NCBI RefSeq assembly: GCF_021404305.1
Contig: NZ_JABFTX010000004.1
Coordinates: forward strand, 186,001-250,000
Direction of reading: 5' to 3'
Length of the DNA: 64,000 nt
DNA from: Billgrantia ethanolica
GTDB taxonomy: Bacteria; Pseudomonadota; Gammaproteobacteria; Pseudomonadales; Halomonadaceae
Shown: piece by piece, positions 6,818 to 15,273 of the stretch
Numbering within the stretch: position 1 is the stretch's first letter
How the letters are laid out: each line of letters begins with the position of its first letter
Program-made: the position numbers and the translations under genes
The notes under the pieces: generated by a model
Told to the model about the DNA's origin: nothing
Databases searched by the model: none
The model's input: only the letters and a program-made list of their open reading frames with translations

Positions 6818-8170
6818 TCACTCGGTGGCGACGATGGAGGGCTGCTTGACGTGAGCGCCTACCTGCTCACGGGCCGGCCCGAACACCGCGTAGAAGAACA
6901 TGGCAGCGGCGATGGCAACGAAGATGCCGGTGCCGAAGCGCATCACGTAGAACAGCTCGAGCTGTGCCTGCACCTGCATGAAGTTCATGCCCAGTACCCG
7001 CTGCAGGTGGGTCTGCACCACACCGGCGAAGGTCAGGGTGAAGGTCATGAACCACATGGCCGAGGTCATGATCCAGAAGGCCCACATGTTGAGCACCTGG
7101 TTGTAGGGCTGAACGCGGCGCAGCTGCGGCATGGCGTAGGTGATGATGCCCATCACCAGCATCACGTAGGCACCGTAAAAGGCCAGGTGGCCGTGGGCGG
7201 CGGTGATCTGAGTGCCGTGGGTGTAGTAGTTGATCCACGACAGGGTATGCATGAAGCCCCATACGCCGGCGCCGAAGAAGGCCACGGCGGCACAGCCCAG
7301 GGTCCACAGCATGGCGGCCTTGTTGGGGTGGTTACGGCTGCCCTTCCAGAACATGTAGAAGGCGAACACCACCATGGCGAAGAACGGGATCACCTCCAGG
7401 GTGGAGAAGATGCTGCCGATCGGCTGCCAGTAGCCGGGGGTGCCGATCCAGTAGTAGTGGTGACCGGTACCCAGCAAGCCGGAGAACAGCGCCAGGCCGA
7501 CGATCACGTAGAGCCACTTCTCGATGATCTCACGGTCCACACCGGTCATCTTGATCAGCAGGTAGCCGAGCAGCGAGGCCATGATCAGCTCCCACACGCC
7601 TTCCACCCAGATGTGCACGATCCACCACCACCACAGCTTGTCCAGCGCCAGGTTGTCGGGGTTGTAGAAGGCGAACAGCCAGAACACCGCGGCCAGCCAA
7701 AGGCCGAGCATCAGCACCATGTTGATGGCGGTCTTGCGGCCATTGAGCATGGTCAGGCTGGTGTTGAACAGGAACATCAGGAACGAGACGGTGATCATCA
7801 GTTTCGACCACAGTGGCTGCTCGAGATAATGACGCCCCTCGTGGATGCCGAACTGGTAGCTGATCAGCGCACCGGCGCCGGCGATGGCGAACAGCAGCAG
7901 CTGGAAATAGGCCAGCTTGGGGCTGTAGATCTCATTCTCCGCCTCTTCCGGCATCAGGTAGTAGGTGCTACCCATGAAGCCGATCAGAAGCCACACGATC
8001 AAGAGGTTGGTATGGCTGGTACGGGTGATGTTGAAAGGCATCGCCTCGGACATGAAGTGCGGCCACACGTAGGCTGCCGCCGCCGCCAGTCCGAAGATGA
8101 TCTGTAGAGCAAATAGTGCCATTGCCAGCATGAAGAACGGCAAGGCCACCTTCTGCGTTTCGTATTTCAT
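6818..8170 (-). CDS. norB: Nitric oxide reductase large subunit NorB (cytochrome b)
   Basis: The protein has 450 residues with about twelve hydrophobic helices. It shows the haem-copper family histidines expected for NorB: TSHTNLLIVWLLIGFMG (early His), a VEGVWELI segment around residue 190 with the conserved Glu, TGHHYYWIG (metal-site His pair) and GHLAFYGAYVML, with no sign of a fused quinol-type N-terminal extension. It is therefore the catalytic subunit of a short-chain, cytochrome c-dependent enzyme reducing NO to N2O in the inner membrane. The gene follows norC by 30 nt. Confidence 0.97.
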   Translation of the reverse strand: MKYETQKVALPFFMLAMALFALQIIFGLAAAAAYVWPHFMSEAMPFNITRTSHTNLLIVWLLIGFMGSTYYLMPEEAENEIYSPKLAYFQLLLFAIAGAGALISYQFGIHEGRHYLEQPLWSKLMITVSFLMFLFNTSLTMLNGRKTAINMVLMLGLWLAAVFWLFAFYNPDNLALDKLWWWWIVHIWVEGVWELIMASLLGYLLIKMTGVDREIIEKWLYVIVGLALFSGLLGTGHHYYWIGTPGYWQPIGSIFSTLEVIPFFAMVVFAFYMFWKGSRNHPNKAAMLWTLGCAAVAFFGAGVWGFMHTLSWINYYTHGTQITAAHGHLAFYGAYVMLVMGIITYAMPQLRRVQPYNQVLNMWAFWIMTSAMWFMTFTLTFAGVVQTHLQRVLGMNFMQVQAQLELFYVMRFGTGIFVAIAAAMFFYAVFGPAREQVGAHVKQPSIVATE

Positions 8171-8200
8171 GGTTCGACTCCTTGTTTCCTGGAAGGGGGA

Positions 8201-8647
8201 TCAGCCCGCCGGGTGCGGCGGCCAGCCCTGGGTGTCGATGGAATCGGTCCACTCCAGGAAGTCGATCAGCGCCCGCATCTCTTCGTCGTTGATGTCGTGA
8301 GCCGGCATCTGGCGACGGCCGGGGGCGCCGGTGGGCTGGGCGTTCATCCACGCCGTCAGCGCCATGCGGGCCCCTTCGGGGTTGTCGCGTCCGCCGAAGC
8401 GGGTCCAGACGTTGCCGATCTCAGGCGCGAAATAGGAGCCTTCGCCGAGAATGGTGTGGCAGTTGATGCAGTTGTGCTCTTCCCATACGTGCTTGCCCAG
8501 GCGCACGGAGTCCGACATGGGCTGGGTCGAGGTATTGACGATGTAGAAATGGCTGTGGGCCGTCAGTGCGGCAAACAGCAGGAAAAAGAATAGCGAGCCG
8601 CCGTAAAAGATATTACGGGCCGCCGCCTTGGTGAGGCCTTCGGTCAT
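8201..8647 (-). CDS. norC: Nitric oxide reductase small subunit NorC (membrane-anchored cytochrome c)
   Basis: The protein has 148 residues. One N-terminal membrane anchor (NIFYGGSLFFFLLFAALTA) is followed by a single c-type haem site CINCH within HNCINCHTILGEGSYFAPEIGN, which matches NorC. It delivers electrons from periplasmic cytochromes to NorB. The ATG at 8647 is chosen because the upstream 20 codons carry no anchor sequence. The promoter region holds both a perfect Dnr-type box (8766) and an NsrR-type palindrome (8714). Confidence 0.96.
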   Translation of the reverse strand: MTEGLTKAAARNIFYGGSLFFFLLFAALTAHSHFYIVNTSTQPMSDSVRLGKHVWEEHNCINCHTILGEGSYFAPEIGNVWTRFGGRDNPEGARMALTAWMNAQPTGAPGRRQMPAHDINDEEMRALIDFLEWTDSIDTQGWPPHPAG

Positions 8648-8713
8648 GGCCTTTCCCCCTCGCTGGTGACACTTCAGGGACCTGCGACCGAAGTCGGCGA
8701 GCCCCACCCCTTA

Positions 8714-8736
8714 AACAAGCATTTATAATGCATCTT
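8714..8736. promoter_or_regulatory. NsrR-type operator in the norC promoter
   Basis: The 23-bp sequence has halves AACAAGCATTT and TAATGCATCTT around one central base; against the enterobacterial 11-1-11 NsrR consensus they match at 9/11 and 10/11. It lies 67 nt before the norC ATG and about 47 bp downstream of the Dnr-type box, where it would cover the promoter core. An nsrR gene is present at 58658. Confidence 0.65.
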
Positions 8737-8765
8737 AAGAGTACAGCCATGGCTGAGGAGTAGCA

Positions 8766-8779
8766 TTGACCTTCGTCAA
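8766..8779. promoter_or_regulatory. Dnr/Nnr-type box upstream of norC
   Basis: TTGACCTTCGTCAA is a perfect TTGAC-N4-GTCAA palindrome 119 nt before the norC ATG. Denitrification regulators of the Crp/Fnr family bind this type of site, so it is the likely activator site for norCBQD. Confidence 0.8.
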
Positions 8780-8879
8780 ATCGGTGGTGATGAACGGTGG
8801 GATCAGAGAAAGAACGGGGCTTTCAGGAGAGCGGTGGAATGTCGCACGGCGGGCCGCTGGGGCCCGCCCGCGCAGTCGT

Positions 8880-9203
8880 TTACCGCCGGGTATCAGTGAT
8901 GTCCTCGATCCAGGTCAATGCCGCCACCCCCGCCGGCAGCCCCAGGGTAGGAATCGCCAGCATGGCCACCTGCTTCAAGGCCTCCGGCTCGATGCCTTCG
9001 TCCATGGCGCGGCGCATGTGGGAATGCACGGCCCCTTCCGAGCCGCCGCCCACCGCCAGCGCCAGCTTGACCAGGCGCCGCGTGCGGTCGTCCAGCGGCC
9101 CCGCCTCGGCACATGCCTTGCCCAGCGAAGCGAAGGCGCGCCACACCTCGGGATAGTCGTCGGCCACCTTGCCGGCACCGGAAGGAAGATCTTGATTGGC
9201 CAT
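8880..9203 (-). CDS. Carboxymuconolactone decarboxylase-like protein without the redox Cys pair
   Basis: The 107-residue protein has the all-helical layout of the CMD/AhpD family, with the core segment LVKLALAVGGGSEGAVHSHMRRAMDEG and the C-terminal AMLAIPTLGLPAG. In AhpD-type members a CxxC lies in this core; here the positions read AVHSH, and the only cysteine (KACAEAG) is far away, so a thiol peroxidase role is unlikely. The ATG follows GAGG with 7 nt spacing. It sits between norC and the SirB2-like gene on the same strand, within the NO gene block; function unknown. Confidence 0.7.
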   Translation of the reverse strand: MANQDLPSGAGKVADDYPEVWRAFASLGKACAEAGPLDDRTRRLVKLALAVGGGSEGAVHSHMRRAMDEGIEPEALKQVAMLAIPTLGLPAGVAALTWIEDITDTRR

Positions 9204-9279
9204 GTGGTTTTTCCTCGTCTTGTCGTGAATGTCTCGGCAGGCTTCAGTATAGAAGCCTGTTGCGTCGAAGAAAGCCGTC

Positions 9280-9672
9280 TCAAAGCGGCAGGAAGAACCA
9301 GGGATCCTTGGTCATGGCCGTGCCCATGATGTAAACGAACACCACGATCGCGGCCAGCGCTGCCAGCCCCCGCGTCATCGGCGTACGCCCGCGCTTGATC
9401 GCCACGGTGCCGAGCAGGATGTAGCCGAGCAGCCCCAGCAGCTTGGCGGCCAGCCACGGATGCTGATGCGGCCACATGGAGAGCATCGTCATCAACATGA
9501 CACCCAGCAGCAGCAGCAAGGTGTCGTTGACGTGAGGCAGGATTCTCACCCAGCGCCGCTGCAGCAGGGAAACCTCGCGCACCGACCACCAGGCGCGCAC
9601 GATGAAGAAGGTGATGCTGAGCACCGCGGTGGTCATGTGCAGATGCTTGATCAGCGAGTAGTACTCGATCAT
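9280..9672 (-). CDS. SirB2-family membrane protein
   Basis: The 130-residue protein has four hydrophobic helices and begins MIEYYSLIKHLHMTTAVLSI, a pattern typical of the SirB2 (InvasinSirB) family of small inner-membrane proteins, with WWSVREVSLLQRRWVRILPHVNDTLLLLLGV behind it. No enzymatic role is established for the family. It lies between nnrS and the CMD-like gene on the same strand, with GGAG 7 nt before the ATG. Linkage to NO metabolism is by position only. Confidence 0.75.
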   Translation of the reverse strand: MIEYYSLIKHLHMTTAVLSITFFIVRAWWSVREVSLLQRRWVRILPHVNDTLLLLLGVMLMTMLSMWPHQHPWLAAKLLGLLGYILLGTVAIKRGRTPMTRGLAALAAIVVFVYIMGTAMTKDPWFFLPL

Positions 9673-9716
9673 CGACTGGCTCCGTCCCTAGCTGTTGCCC
9701 GTCCGCCTCGGGCCGC

Positions 9717-10919
9717 CTAGCCCGCCTGGCCGTCTGCCCGGGCGCTCAATAGTGGCAGCGTATAGTGAAACAGGAAGATGAGGTAGGCGATACACCAGAA
9801 GATGATGCTCAGGTTATAGGTCCAGTGAGTGATCTGCGGGAACATGGCGAGGATCGGCGAGCGCAGCAGAGCGCCGGCGAAGATCAGCGCCAGGCCCACG
9901 CCGATGCCCGGCAGGGTGCGGATCTCGCGCCCGGTGTGACCGAGCGAGACCCGCGCCATCATCGCCAGCATCATGGCGCCGATGCCACCGATGGCCAGGG
10001 CATGCAGGGCCAGCTCGACGCGGAAGACGCCCATCAGCGCCATGGCCCACATCGTCAGACCGACCGGCACGAAGGCATAGCTCAGGTGCAGACCCCACAG
10101 CAGCGGCTCACGCAGGGTCAGGTGGCCCTCCCAGCGCACCAGACGAATCAGGCTGGCCAGCGCCGCCACCAGCATCACGCTGGCCAGCAGCACAGGCGGC
10201 GCGGCGGCACCGAGCAGCGCCGCAAGTTGCAGCAGCACGATCGCCAGCATCGAGCCGAGAGTCAGCCTCTCCAGCGCAGGAATCGCCGACGGCTGCGGCC
10301 GCCCCAGCTTGCGCGAGGTGAAGAAGGGAATCACCCGTCCACCGAGTAGCACCATCAGCACCGCAATCAGCAGTACGCCGAGATACCCCCCTTCGCGGAT
10401 CAGCGCGAACTTGCCCTGGGCCACGCCCAGGTGCATGGCCAGATTGGCCGTCGCCAACAGCAGCAGCACCGGCACGAACATCAGGTTGCGCCACAGCCTG
10501 GCCGACGCCACTAGGCTGCCCATGACCAGCGCGGCCAGCGGCAGGAAGGCCACGTCGAGTACGATCAGCAGCCATACCGGCAGCCCCATGGGAAATGCCA
10601 GGGTGATTCGGGCCGTCAGCCACAGTGCCACCAGACCGAGCAGCGGCACGCCGCTCAGGCTCGGCCGGCCGGTCCAGTTTTGCACCGCGGTGAGCAGGAA
10701 GCCCACCACCACGGCGGCACCGAAGCCGAAGATCATCTCGTGCTGATGCCACCACATCAGCCCGCCGTGGGGGCGCAGCAGGATGTCGCCGTGCCAGAAG
10801 GCGAACCACACCACCATCGCCAGCACGCTGAACAGCGACGCCAGCAGGAAGAAGGGACGAAACGCCAACCGCGCCAAGGGCAGGCGCGGCTGGTGGGGAG
10901 CGGGGGAAGCGGTGTTCAT
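9717..10919 (-). CDS. nnrS: NnrS family haem-copper membrane protein, copy 1
   Basis: The 400-residue protein has about twelve hydrophobic helices and NnrS signatures: LAFRPFFLLASLFSVLAMVVW near the N-terminus, WHQHEMIFGFGAAVVVGFLLTAVQNWTG, and later MMARVSLGHTGR. NnrS proteins lower nitrosative stress and are commonly co-regulated with denitrification genes. A second, diverged copy lies at 56897. An Fnr/Dnr-like box with one mismatch lies at 10983-10996, 70 nt before the start. The gene is separated from nirN by 115 nt, so it probably has its own promoter. Confidence 0.9.
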   Translation of the reverse strand: MNTASPAPHQPRLPLARLAFRPFFLLASLFSVLAMVVWFAFWHGDILLRPHGGLMWWHQHEMIFGFGAAVVVGFLLTAVQNWTGRPSLSGVPLLGLVALWLTARITLAFPMGLPVWLLIVLDVAFLPLAALVMGSLVASARLWRNLMFVPVLLLLATANLAMHLGVAQGKFALIREGGYLGVLLIAVLMVLLGGRVIPFFTSRKLGRPQPSAIPALERLTLGSMLAIVLLQLAALLGAAAPPVLLASVMLVAALASLIRLVRWEGHLTLREPLLWGLHLSYAFVPVGLTMWAMALMGVFRVELALHALAIGGIGAMMLAMMARVSLGHTGREIRTLPGIGVGLALIFAGALLRSPILAMFPQITHWTYNLSIIFWCIAYLIFLFHYTLPLLSARADGQAG

Positions 10920-10982
10920 GGCGGCATACCCGACTTGAATGCTTGGATGAATCCATTATGGCGATTCGCGTCGGGCGGCTTC

Positions 10983-10996
10983 ATGACGAGTATCAA
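10983..10996. promoter_or_regulatory. Imperfect Fnr/Dnr-type box upstream of nnrS copy 1
   Basis: ATGACGAGTATCAA differs from TTGAC-N4-ATCAA at one defined base. Its centre is about 70 nt before the nnrS ATG, a normal distance for an activator site. Confidence 0.5.
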
Positions 10997-11034
10997 GAAT
11001 GCTTCTTTTTAATGGCCCGCGCAGCCAATGATTA

Positions 11035-12561
11035 CTAATGGCTGGTGCCTTCCTCGTACTGCGTCTTGTTCCACACATTGTACTTGCCCGAGGGCCGCTT
11101 CATCGGCATTCGCCCCAGTTCCTCCAAAGTGTTGGCGTCGAGCCACAGCAGGTAGCCGTCGTCGTCCCACACGCTCAGCAGCAGGGTCTCGCCGCGGCGG
11201 TCGAACTCTACGTGGGCGGCGGTCTTGCCCGGCTCGGGAATCAGCGTCTCGACGATCTCCAGGCTCTGCTTGTCGATCACGTGGATGCGATCGTGGTTGG
11301 GGCCGAAGAAGACGTCGACCCAGGCATAGGGCGAGTTTTCGTGGCTGCGCATGAAGAAGCCGGGACCGTCGGTTTCGATATGGGTGATCAGCGACCAGTC
11401 GGTCATGTCGAACACCGAGACCTGGCCCTTGTCGATGTGCGGCATCGCCATCACCCGGCGGCCGTCGAGCTCCCAGGTGATACCGGCCCCCAGATGCGGC
11501 ATGCCCTCCAGCGGCAGGTCGGCGACCTTGACCTCCTCATCCATGTCGAACACCTGACCGCCCTTACCGCCGCGAGCGGCGCCGACCAGATAGCGGTACT
11601 CCATGTCGAAGAAGAAGTCGTCGAGGTAGTCCGGCGCCTCCATGCGATGCAGGGCGAAGTCGCCGACCAATGCCTCGTCGCCGGCGGCGCGCTCCTCGGG
11701 CCAGCGGATCTCCCACACCTCGGGGATGTCGCGCAGGGCAGCGACGAAGCTATTGCGCGGCGGTGCGGTATAGACGGCGCTGACCCGTGAGGTCTCACCG
11801 TTGAGCCCTTCCACCGGAATGGAAGCGATCAGCTCCAGGTTGCGCGCATCCAGCAGCACCAGGGTATGCGGCAGGTAATTGCCGGCCAGCACGTAGTTGC
11901 CGTCGGCGGACACCGCGATGTTGCGCATGTTGATGCCGGCACGCACCTCGGCGGTGACCTCGAGGTTGTAGATGTCGTACTTGGTCACCCAGCCGTCGCG
12001 GGAGCCGAAGAACACGTAGCGGCCGTCCGGGGTGTACTTGGGCCCGCCGTGCAACGCGTAACGACTGGGAAAGCGGGTGATGCGCTCGAAGCGGTCGCCA
12101 TCGAGCAGACTGACGTGGTGATCGCCGATCTCCACCACGATGAACAGGTTCTTGAGGTCCTCGACCTCGAAAACCGGCTCGTCGGGCAGCGTGCCGTAGG
12201 CGTGGTTGACCACATGACTGGCCAGGATGTCCTCGTCGGTCCAGCTCGGCTCGACCTCCGGCGGCTCGTAGATCCACTCCGCCAGGGCGGCGATCTCGGC
12301 CTCGCCGAGCAGCTCACCGTAGGCGGGCATCTGGGTGGCAGCGCGCCCGTCGCGGATCACCTCGACGGCCTCGGCGTGCTTGAGCCGCGAGAGGTTGTCG
12401 GGCAGCAGCGCCGGGCCGATGCCGCCCAGGCGGCTCACGCCGTGGCAGATGGCACAGTGGTGGTTGTAGAGCACGTTGGCGTCGGGCTCGTCGGCCAGCG
12501 CCGGGATGGCGGGAACGGTCAGGCCCAGCAGGCCCCCGATGAATAGCCTGGAAAGTTTCAC
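11035..12561 (-). CDS. nirN: NirN, periplasmic c/d1 cytochrome (dihydro-haem d1 dehydrogenase type)
   Basis: The 508-residue protein has a signal peptide (MKLSRLFIGGLLGL ... ALA), one c-type haem site CAICH within HHCAICHGVSRLGGIGPAL, and a C-terminal eight-bladed d1-type propeller. NirN in Pseudomonas performs the last step of haem d1 maturation and hands the cofactor to NirS. The LGGIGPALLPDN stretch after the haem site and the length (NirN about 490, NirS about 570 residues) favour NirN over NirS, as does its place at the end of nirJ-nirE-nirN. Its ATG overlaps the nirE stop. Confidence 0.85.
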   Translation of the reverse strand: MKLSRLFIGGLLGLTVPAIPALADEPDANVLYNHHCAICHGVSRLGGIGPALLPDNLSRLKHAEAVEVIRDGRAATQMPAYGELLGEAEIAALAEWIYEPPEVEPSWTDEDILASHVVNHAYGTLPDEPVFEVEDLKNLFIVVEIGDHHVSLLDGDRFERITRFPSRYALHGGPKYTPDGRYVFFGSRDGWVTKYDIYNLEVTAEVRAGINMRNIAVSADGNYVLAGNYLPHTLVLLDARNLELIASIPVEGLNGETSRVSAVYTAPPRNSFVAALRDIPEVWEIRWPEERAAGDEALVGDFALHRMEAPDYLDDFFFDMEYRYLVGAARGGKGGQVFDMDEEVKVADLPLEGMPHLGAGITWELDGRRVMAMPHIDKGQVSVFDMTDWSLITHIETDGPGFFMRSHENSPYAWVDVFFGPNHDRIHVIDKQSLEIVETLIPEPGKTAAHVEFDRRGETLLLSVWDDDGYLLWLDANTLEELGRMPMKRPSGKYNVWNKTQYEEGTSH

Positions 12562-13418
12562 AGTGCCAGCCCTCCCACGGTCAGGGTCGGGTCGATATCT
12601 AGATCGCTGCGGGTCAGCCGGGTCATGCCGGGGGCCAGGGCGTCGGCCAGGCGCACCACCTCGCCCACCACGATCAGCGTGGGCGGCTTGAGCGCCTCAC
12701 GCTCGATCGTTTCCACCAGATCGCCCAGGGTGGCGAAGACGTTGCGCTGCTCGGGGGTGGTGCCGCGTTCCACCAGCGCCACCGGGTGCTCCGCCGGCAG
12801 GCCGTGACGCTGCAGTTCGGTGCTGATCAGCCTGGCGTTGGCTAGGCCCATGTAGAACACCGCGGTGTGATGGGGCACCGCCAGCGCAGCCCAATCCAGC
12901 GTCAGCTCGCCGTCGGCCTTGGCGTGGCCGGTGACGAAGGTCACGCTCTGGGCGTGATCACGATGGGTGAGTGGGAAACCGGCGTAGCTGGAGCAGCCCG
13001 AGGCCGAAGTGATGCCCGGCACCACGCGAAAGCCGACGCCGCACTGGACCAGGTACTCGGCCTCCTCGCCACCGCGACCGAAGATGTAGGGATCGCCGCC
13101 CTTGAGCCGCAGCACCCGCTTGCCCGCACGGGCCAGCTCGACCAGCAGGGCGTTGGTTTCCTCCTGGGGCAGCGAGTGGTGGCTCGAGGCCTTGCCCACG
13201 TAGTAGCGCTGCGCCTCGGGGCGGGCCAGCGCCAGCACCTCCTCGGACACCAGCCGGTCGAACACCAGGCAGTCGGCCTGCTGCAGCAGCGACAGGGCGC
13301 GCAGGGTGAGCAGGCCCGGGTCGCCGGGGCCGGCGCCGACGATGGCGACCTCGCCGGGCGCCAGCGGTGCCTCGTCGAGCTCGAAACCCGGATGTCTCGA
13401 TTGGCGGTGTGTTGTCAT
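12558..13418 (-). CDS. nirE: NirE, uroporphyrinogen III C-methyltransferase of haem d1 synthesis
   Basis: The 286-residue protein is a single-domain SUMT: VAIVGAGPGDPGLLTLRALSLLQQADCLVFDRLV at the N-terminus, LRLKGGDPYIFGRGGEEAEY, and VVPGITSASGCSSYAGFPLTHRD. It makes precorrin-2 from uroporphyrinogen III with two SAM. Position between nirJ and nirN identifies it as the d1-pathway enzyme, NirE, rather than CobA or the methylase half of CysG. Its stop overlaps the nirN start (ATGA), so translation is likely coupled. Confidence 0.92.
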   Translation of the reverse strand: MTTHRQSRHPGFELDEAPLAPGEVAIVGAGPGDPGLLTLRALSLLQQADCLVFDRLVSEEVLALARPEAQRYYVGKASSHHSLPQEETNALLVELARAGKRVLRLKGGDPYIFGRGGEEAEYLVQCGVGFRVVPGITSASGCSSYAGFPLTHRDHAQSVTFVTGHAKADGELTLDWAALAVPHHTAVFYMGLANARLISTELQRHGLPAEHPVALVERGTTPEQRNVFATLGDLVETIEREALKPPTLIVVGEVVRLADALAPGMTRLTRSDLDIDPTLTVGGLAL

Positions 13419-13481
13419 GATCGGCCTCTCCCCGAAGCGTCAAACGGTCTTTTTCGTATTCCGATGTTGGTGTTCCGATGC

Positions 13482-14696
13482 CTACAGCTCGGTGGCCTGA
13501 ATCGTGTCGAAGGGGGCGGCCACGCGCCGCTGGCGGTCTTCTTCCACCCCGATCTCCTCGTTGCTGAGGTAGCAGCCAGGATCCTCCTCCCAGGGGTCGC
13601 CGGTCACCTTCCACGCCCTCACCCGGGTGTTGCCGTTGCAGATGGCAAGAAAGCGGCACTCGGCGCAGCGCCCCTTGAGCGGCCGCGGACGCTGGCGAAA
13701 GCCCTGCATCAAGGCATCCTGGCTGTCGCGCCAGATCTCCGAGAACGGCCGCTGGCGCACGTTGCCGATGGCGTGGTCCCACCAGAAGGTGTCGGGGTGC
13801 ACGGTGCCCAGGTTGTCGATGTTGGCGATGTACTCCCCCGAGGCGTTGCCGCCCCAGTGGGTCAGGCGCCGCTCCAGCGCCTCGACCCGGTCGGGGAAGT
13901 GCTGGCGCGCCCACATCAGCAGGAAGGGGCCGTCGGCGTCGTTGTTGCCGGTGACGTACTCGCGCTCGACGCCGCGTTCGAGCTCGGCCCGGCAGTGGTC
14001 GAACAGCCGGGTCATGGCGTCGCGGGTCATCTGGTACCAGGCATCCTGCTTGCGATGGCGATGGCCGCGCCCGCCGTAGTTGAGGTGCGAGAGGTAGAAC
14101 TTGTCGACGTCGTGCTCGTCGATCAGCGCCAGGATGGCGTCGAGCTGCTCGTAGTTCTGCTGGGTCAGGGTGAAACGCAGCCCCACCTTGATGCCGTGCT
14201 GCTTGCACAGCTTGACCGCATGCATCGACTCGCGAAACGCCCCCTGACGGCGGCGGAACTCGTCGTGGGTGGCCTCGAGGCCGTCGATGCTGATGCCCAC
14301 GTAGTCGTAGCCGCACTCGGCGATCTGCGCGATGTTGCTCTCGTCGATCAGGGTGCCGTTGGTGGAGAGCCCGGTATAGATGCCGAGCTCCTTGGCGCGC
14401 TGAGAAATCTCGAAGATGTCCGTCCGCATCAGCGGCTCGCCGCCGGAGAGGATCAGCGCCGGCACGCGGAAGCGCTTCAAGTCGTCGAGGACGGTGAAGA
14501 CCTCCTCGGTTGCGAGTTCGCCCTTGAAGTCGACGTCCGCCGAGACGGTGTAGCAGTGCTTGCAGGTCAGGTTGCAGCGCCGGATCAGGTTCCAGATCAC
14601 CACCGGGCCGGGGGGCTTGGGGGGCGCGGCGCCGGTTTCACCCCCTTTGAGCGTGGGTTCGAGCAGCGATTTGACGTAGCGGGTGACACGGAACAT
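13482..14696 (-). CDS. nirJ: NirJ, radical SAM enzyme of haem d1 synthesis
   Basis: The 404-residue protein has the radical SAM site CNLTCKHC (CxxxCxxC) near residue 40, the SAM-binding ILSGGEPL and the C-terminal SPASM-type cysteine region (CAECRFLAICNGN). NirJ removes the propionate side chains from the porphyrin to form the oxo groups of haem d1. GAGGAGG lies before the ATG at 14696. It follows nirH by 28 nt and precedes nirE by 63 nt in the nirDLGHJEN operon. Confidence 0.95.
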   Translation of the reverse strand: MFRVTRYVKSLLEPTLKGGETGAAPPKPPGPVVIWNLIRRCNLTCKHCYTVSADVDFKGELATEEVFTVLDDLKRFRVPALILSGGEPLMRTDIFEISQRAKELGIYTGLSTNGTLIDESNIAQIAECGYDYVGISIDGLEATHDEFRRRQGAFRESMHAVKLCKQHGIKVGLRFTLTQQNYEQLDAILALIDEHDVDKFYLSHLNYGGRGHRHRKQDAWYQMTRDAMTRLFDHCRAELERGVEREYVTGNNDADGPFLLMWARQHFPDRVEALERRLTHWGGNASGEYIANIDNLGTVHPDTFWWDHAIGNVRQRPFSEIWRDSQDALMQGFRQRPRPLKGRCAECRFLAICNGNTRVRAWKVTGDPWEEDPGCYLSNEEIGVEEDRQRRVAAPFDTIQATEL

Positions 14697-14724
14697 GGGA
14701 ACCTCCTCTGGCGCGGCGCAGGCC

Positions 14725-15273
14725 TCAGCGCGGCGGACCGGGTCGGCGAGCGAGCCGCAGGCCGGTCTTCTTGAGAATGCGGGAGCTGTACAGGATGCGG
14801 TGGTCGCGGCAGGCCTCGCCGAGCTTCTCGCGCAGCGCCTCGGCCTGGCGCTCGACCTCGGCCTGGCTCTTGCCGTGCAGCATCACGAACAGGTTGTAGG
14901 GCCACTCGGGCAGATGGCGCGGGCGGCGGTAGCAGTGGCTCACGCCGGGAATGCCGGCCACCTCGCGCCCCAAGCGTTCGATGTGGGCATCGTCCACGTC
15001 CCATACGGTCATGCCGTTGGCCACGTAGCCCAGCCGATAGTGGTTGGGTACCGCGGCGATGCGGCGGATCACGCCGCTCTGCTGCATGCGCTGCAGGCGC
15101 GCGCGCACCTCTTCGCCGGTGAGACCGAGCGGCCCGCCCACCGCGCTCCAGGGATCCGGCACCAACGGCAGACCGGCCTGGGTGGCCAGCACGATGGCGC
15201 GGTCGATGGCGTCGAGGCCGTTCGCGCCGGCGGCTTCGGCCAGCGGCTCAGACGGGCAGGTGGAGACGGACAT
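14725..15273 (-). CDS. nirH: NirH, siroheme decarboxylase subunit (Lrp/AsnC-like)
   Basis: The 182-residue protein has an N-terminal winged-helix-like part and a C-terminal ferredoxin-like part with HCYRRPRHLPEWPYNLFVMLHG, the siroheme decarboxylase signature shared with NirL here. NirDLGH together convert siroheme to didecarboxysiroheme. The name NirH (not NirL) is given from gene order. The ATG at 15273 is inside the end of nirG (26-nt overlap) and is preceded by AGGAGG within the nirG coding sequence. Confidence 0.88.
   Translation of the reverse strand: MSVSTCPSEPLAEAAGANGLDAIDRAIVLATQAGLPLVPDPWSAVGGPLGLTGEEVRARLQRMQQSGVIRRIAAVPNHYRLGYVANGMTVWDVDDAHIERLGREVAGIPGVSHCYRRPRHLPEWPYNLFVMLHGKSQAEVERQAEALREKLGEACRDHRILYSSRILKKTGLRLARRPGPPR

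Noticed and set aside
11035..12561. This gene as nitrite reductase NirS
   Set aside because: It is too short, sits at the end of nirJEN, and has the LGGIGPALLPDN stretch typical of NirN.
12867..14774. A 635-codon plus-strand open frame opposite nirE and nirJ
   Set aside because: It is antisense to two clearly conserved genes and has low-complexity, GC-driven composition with no domain; a shadow.
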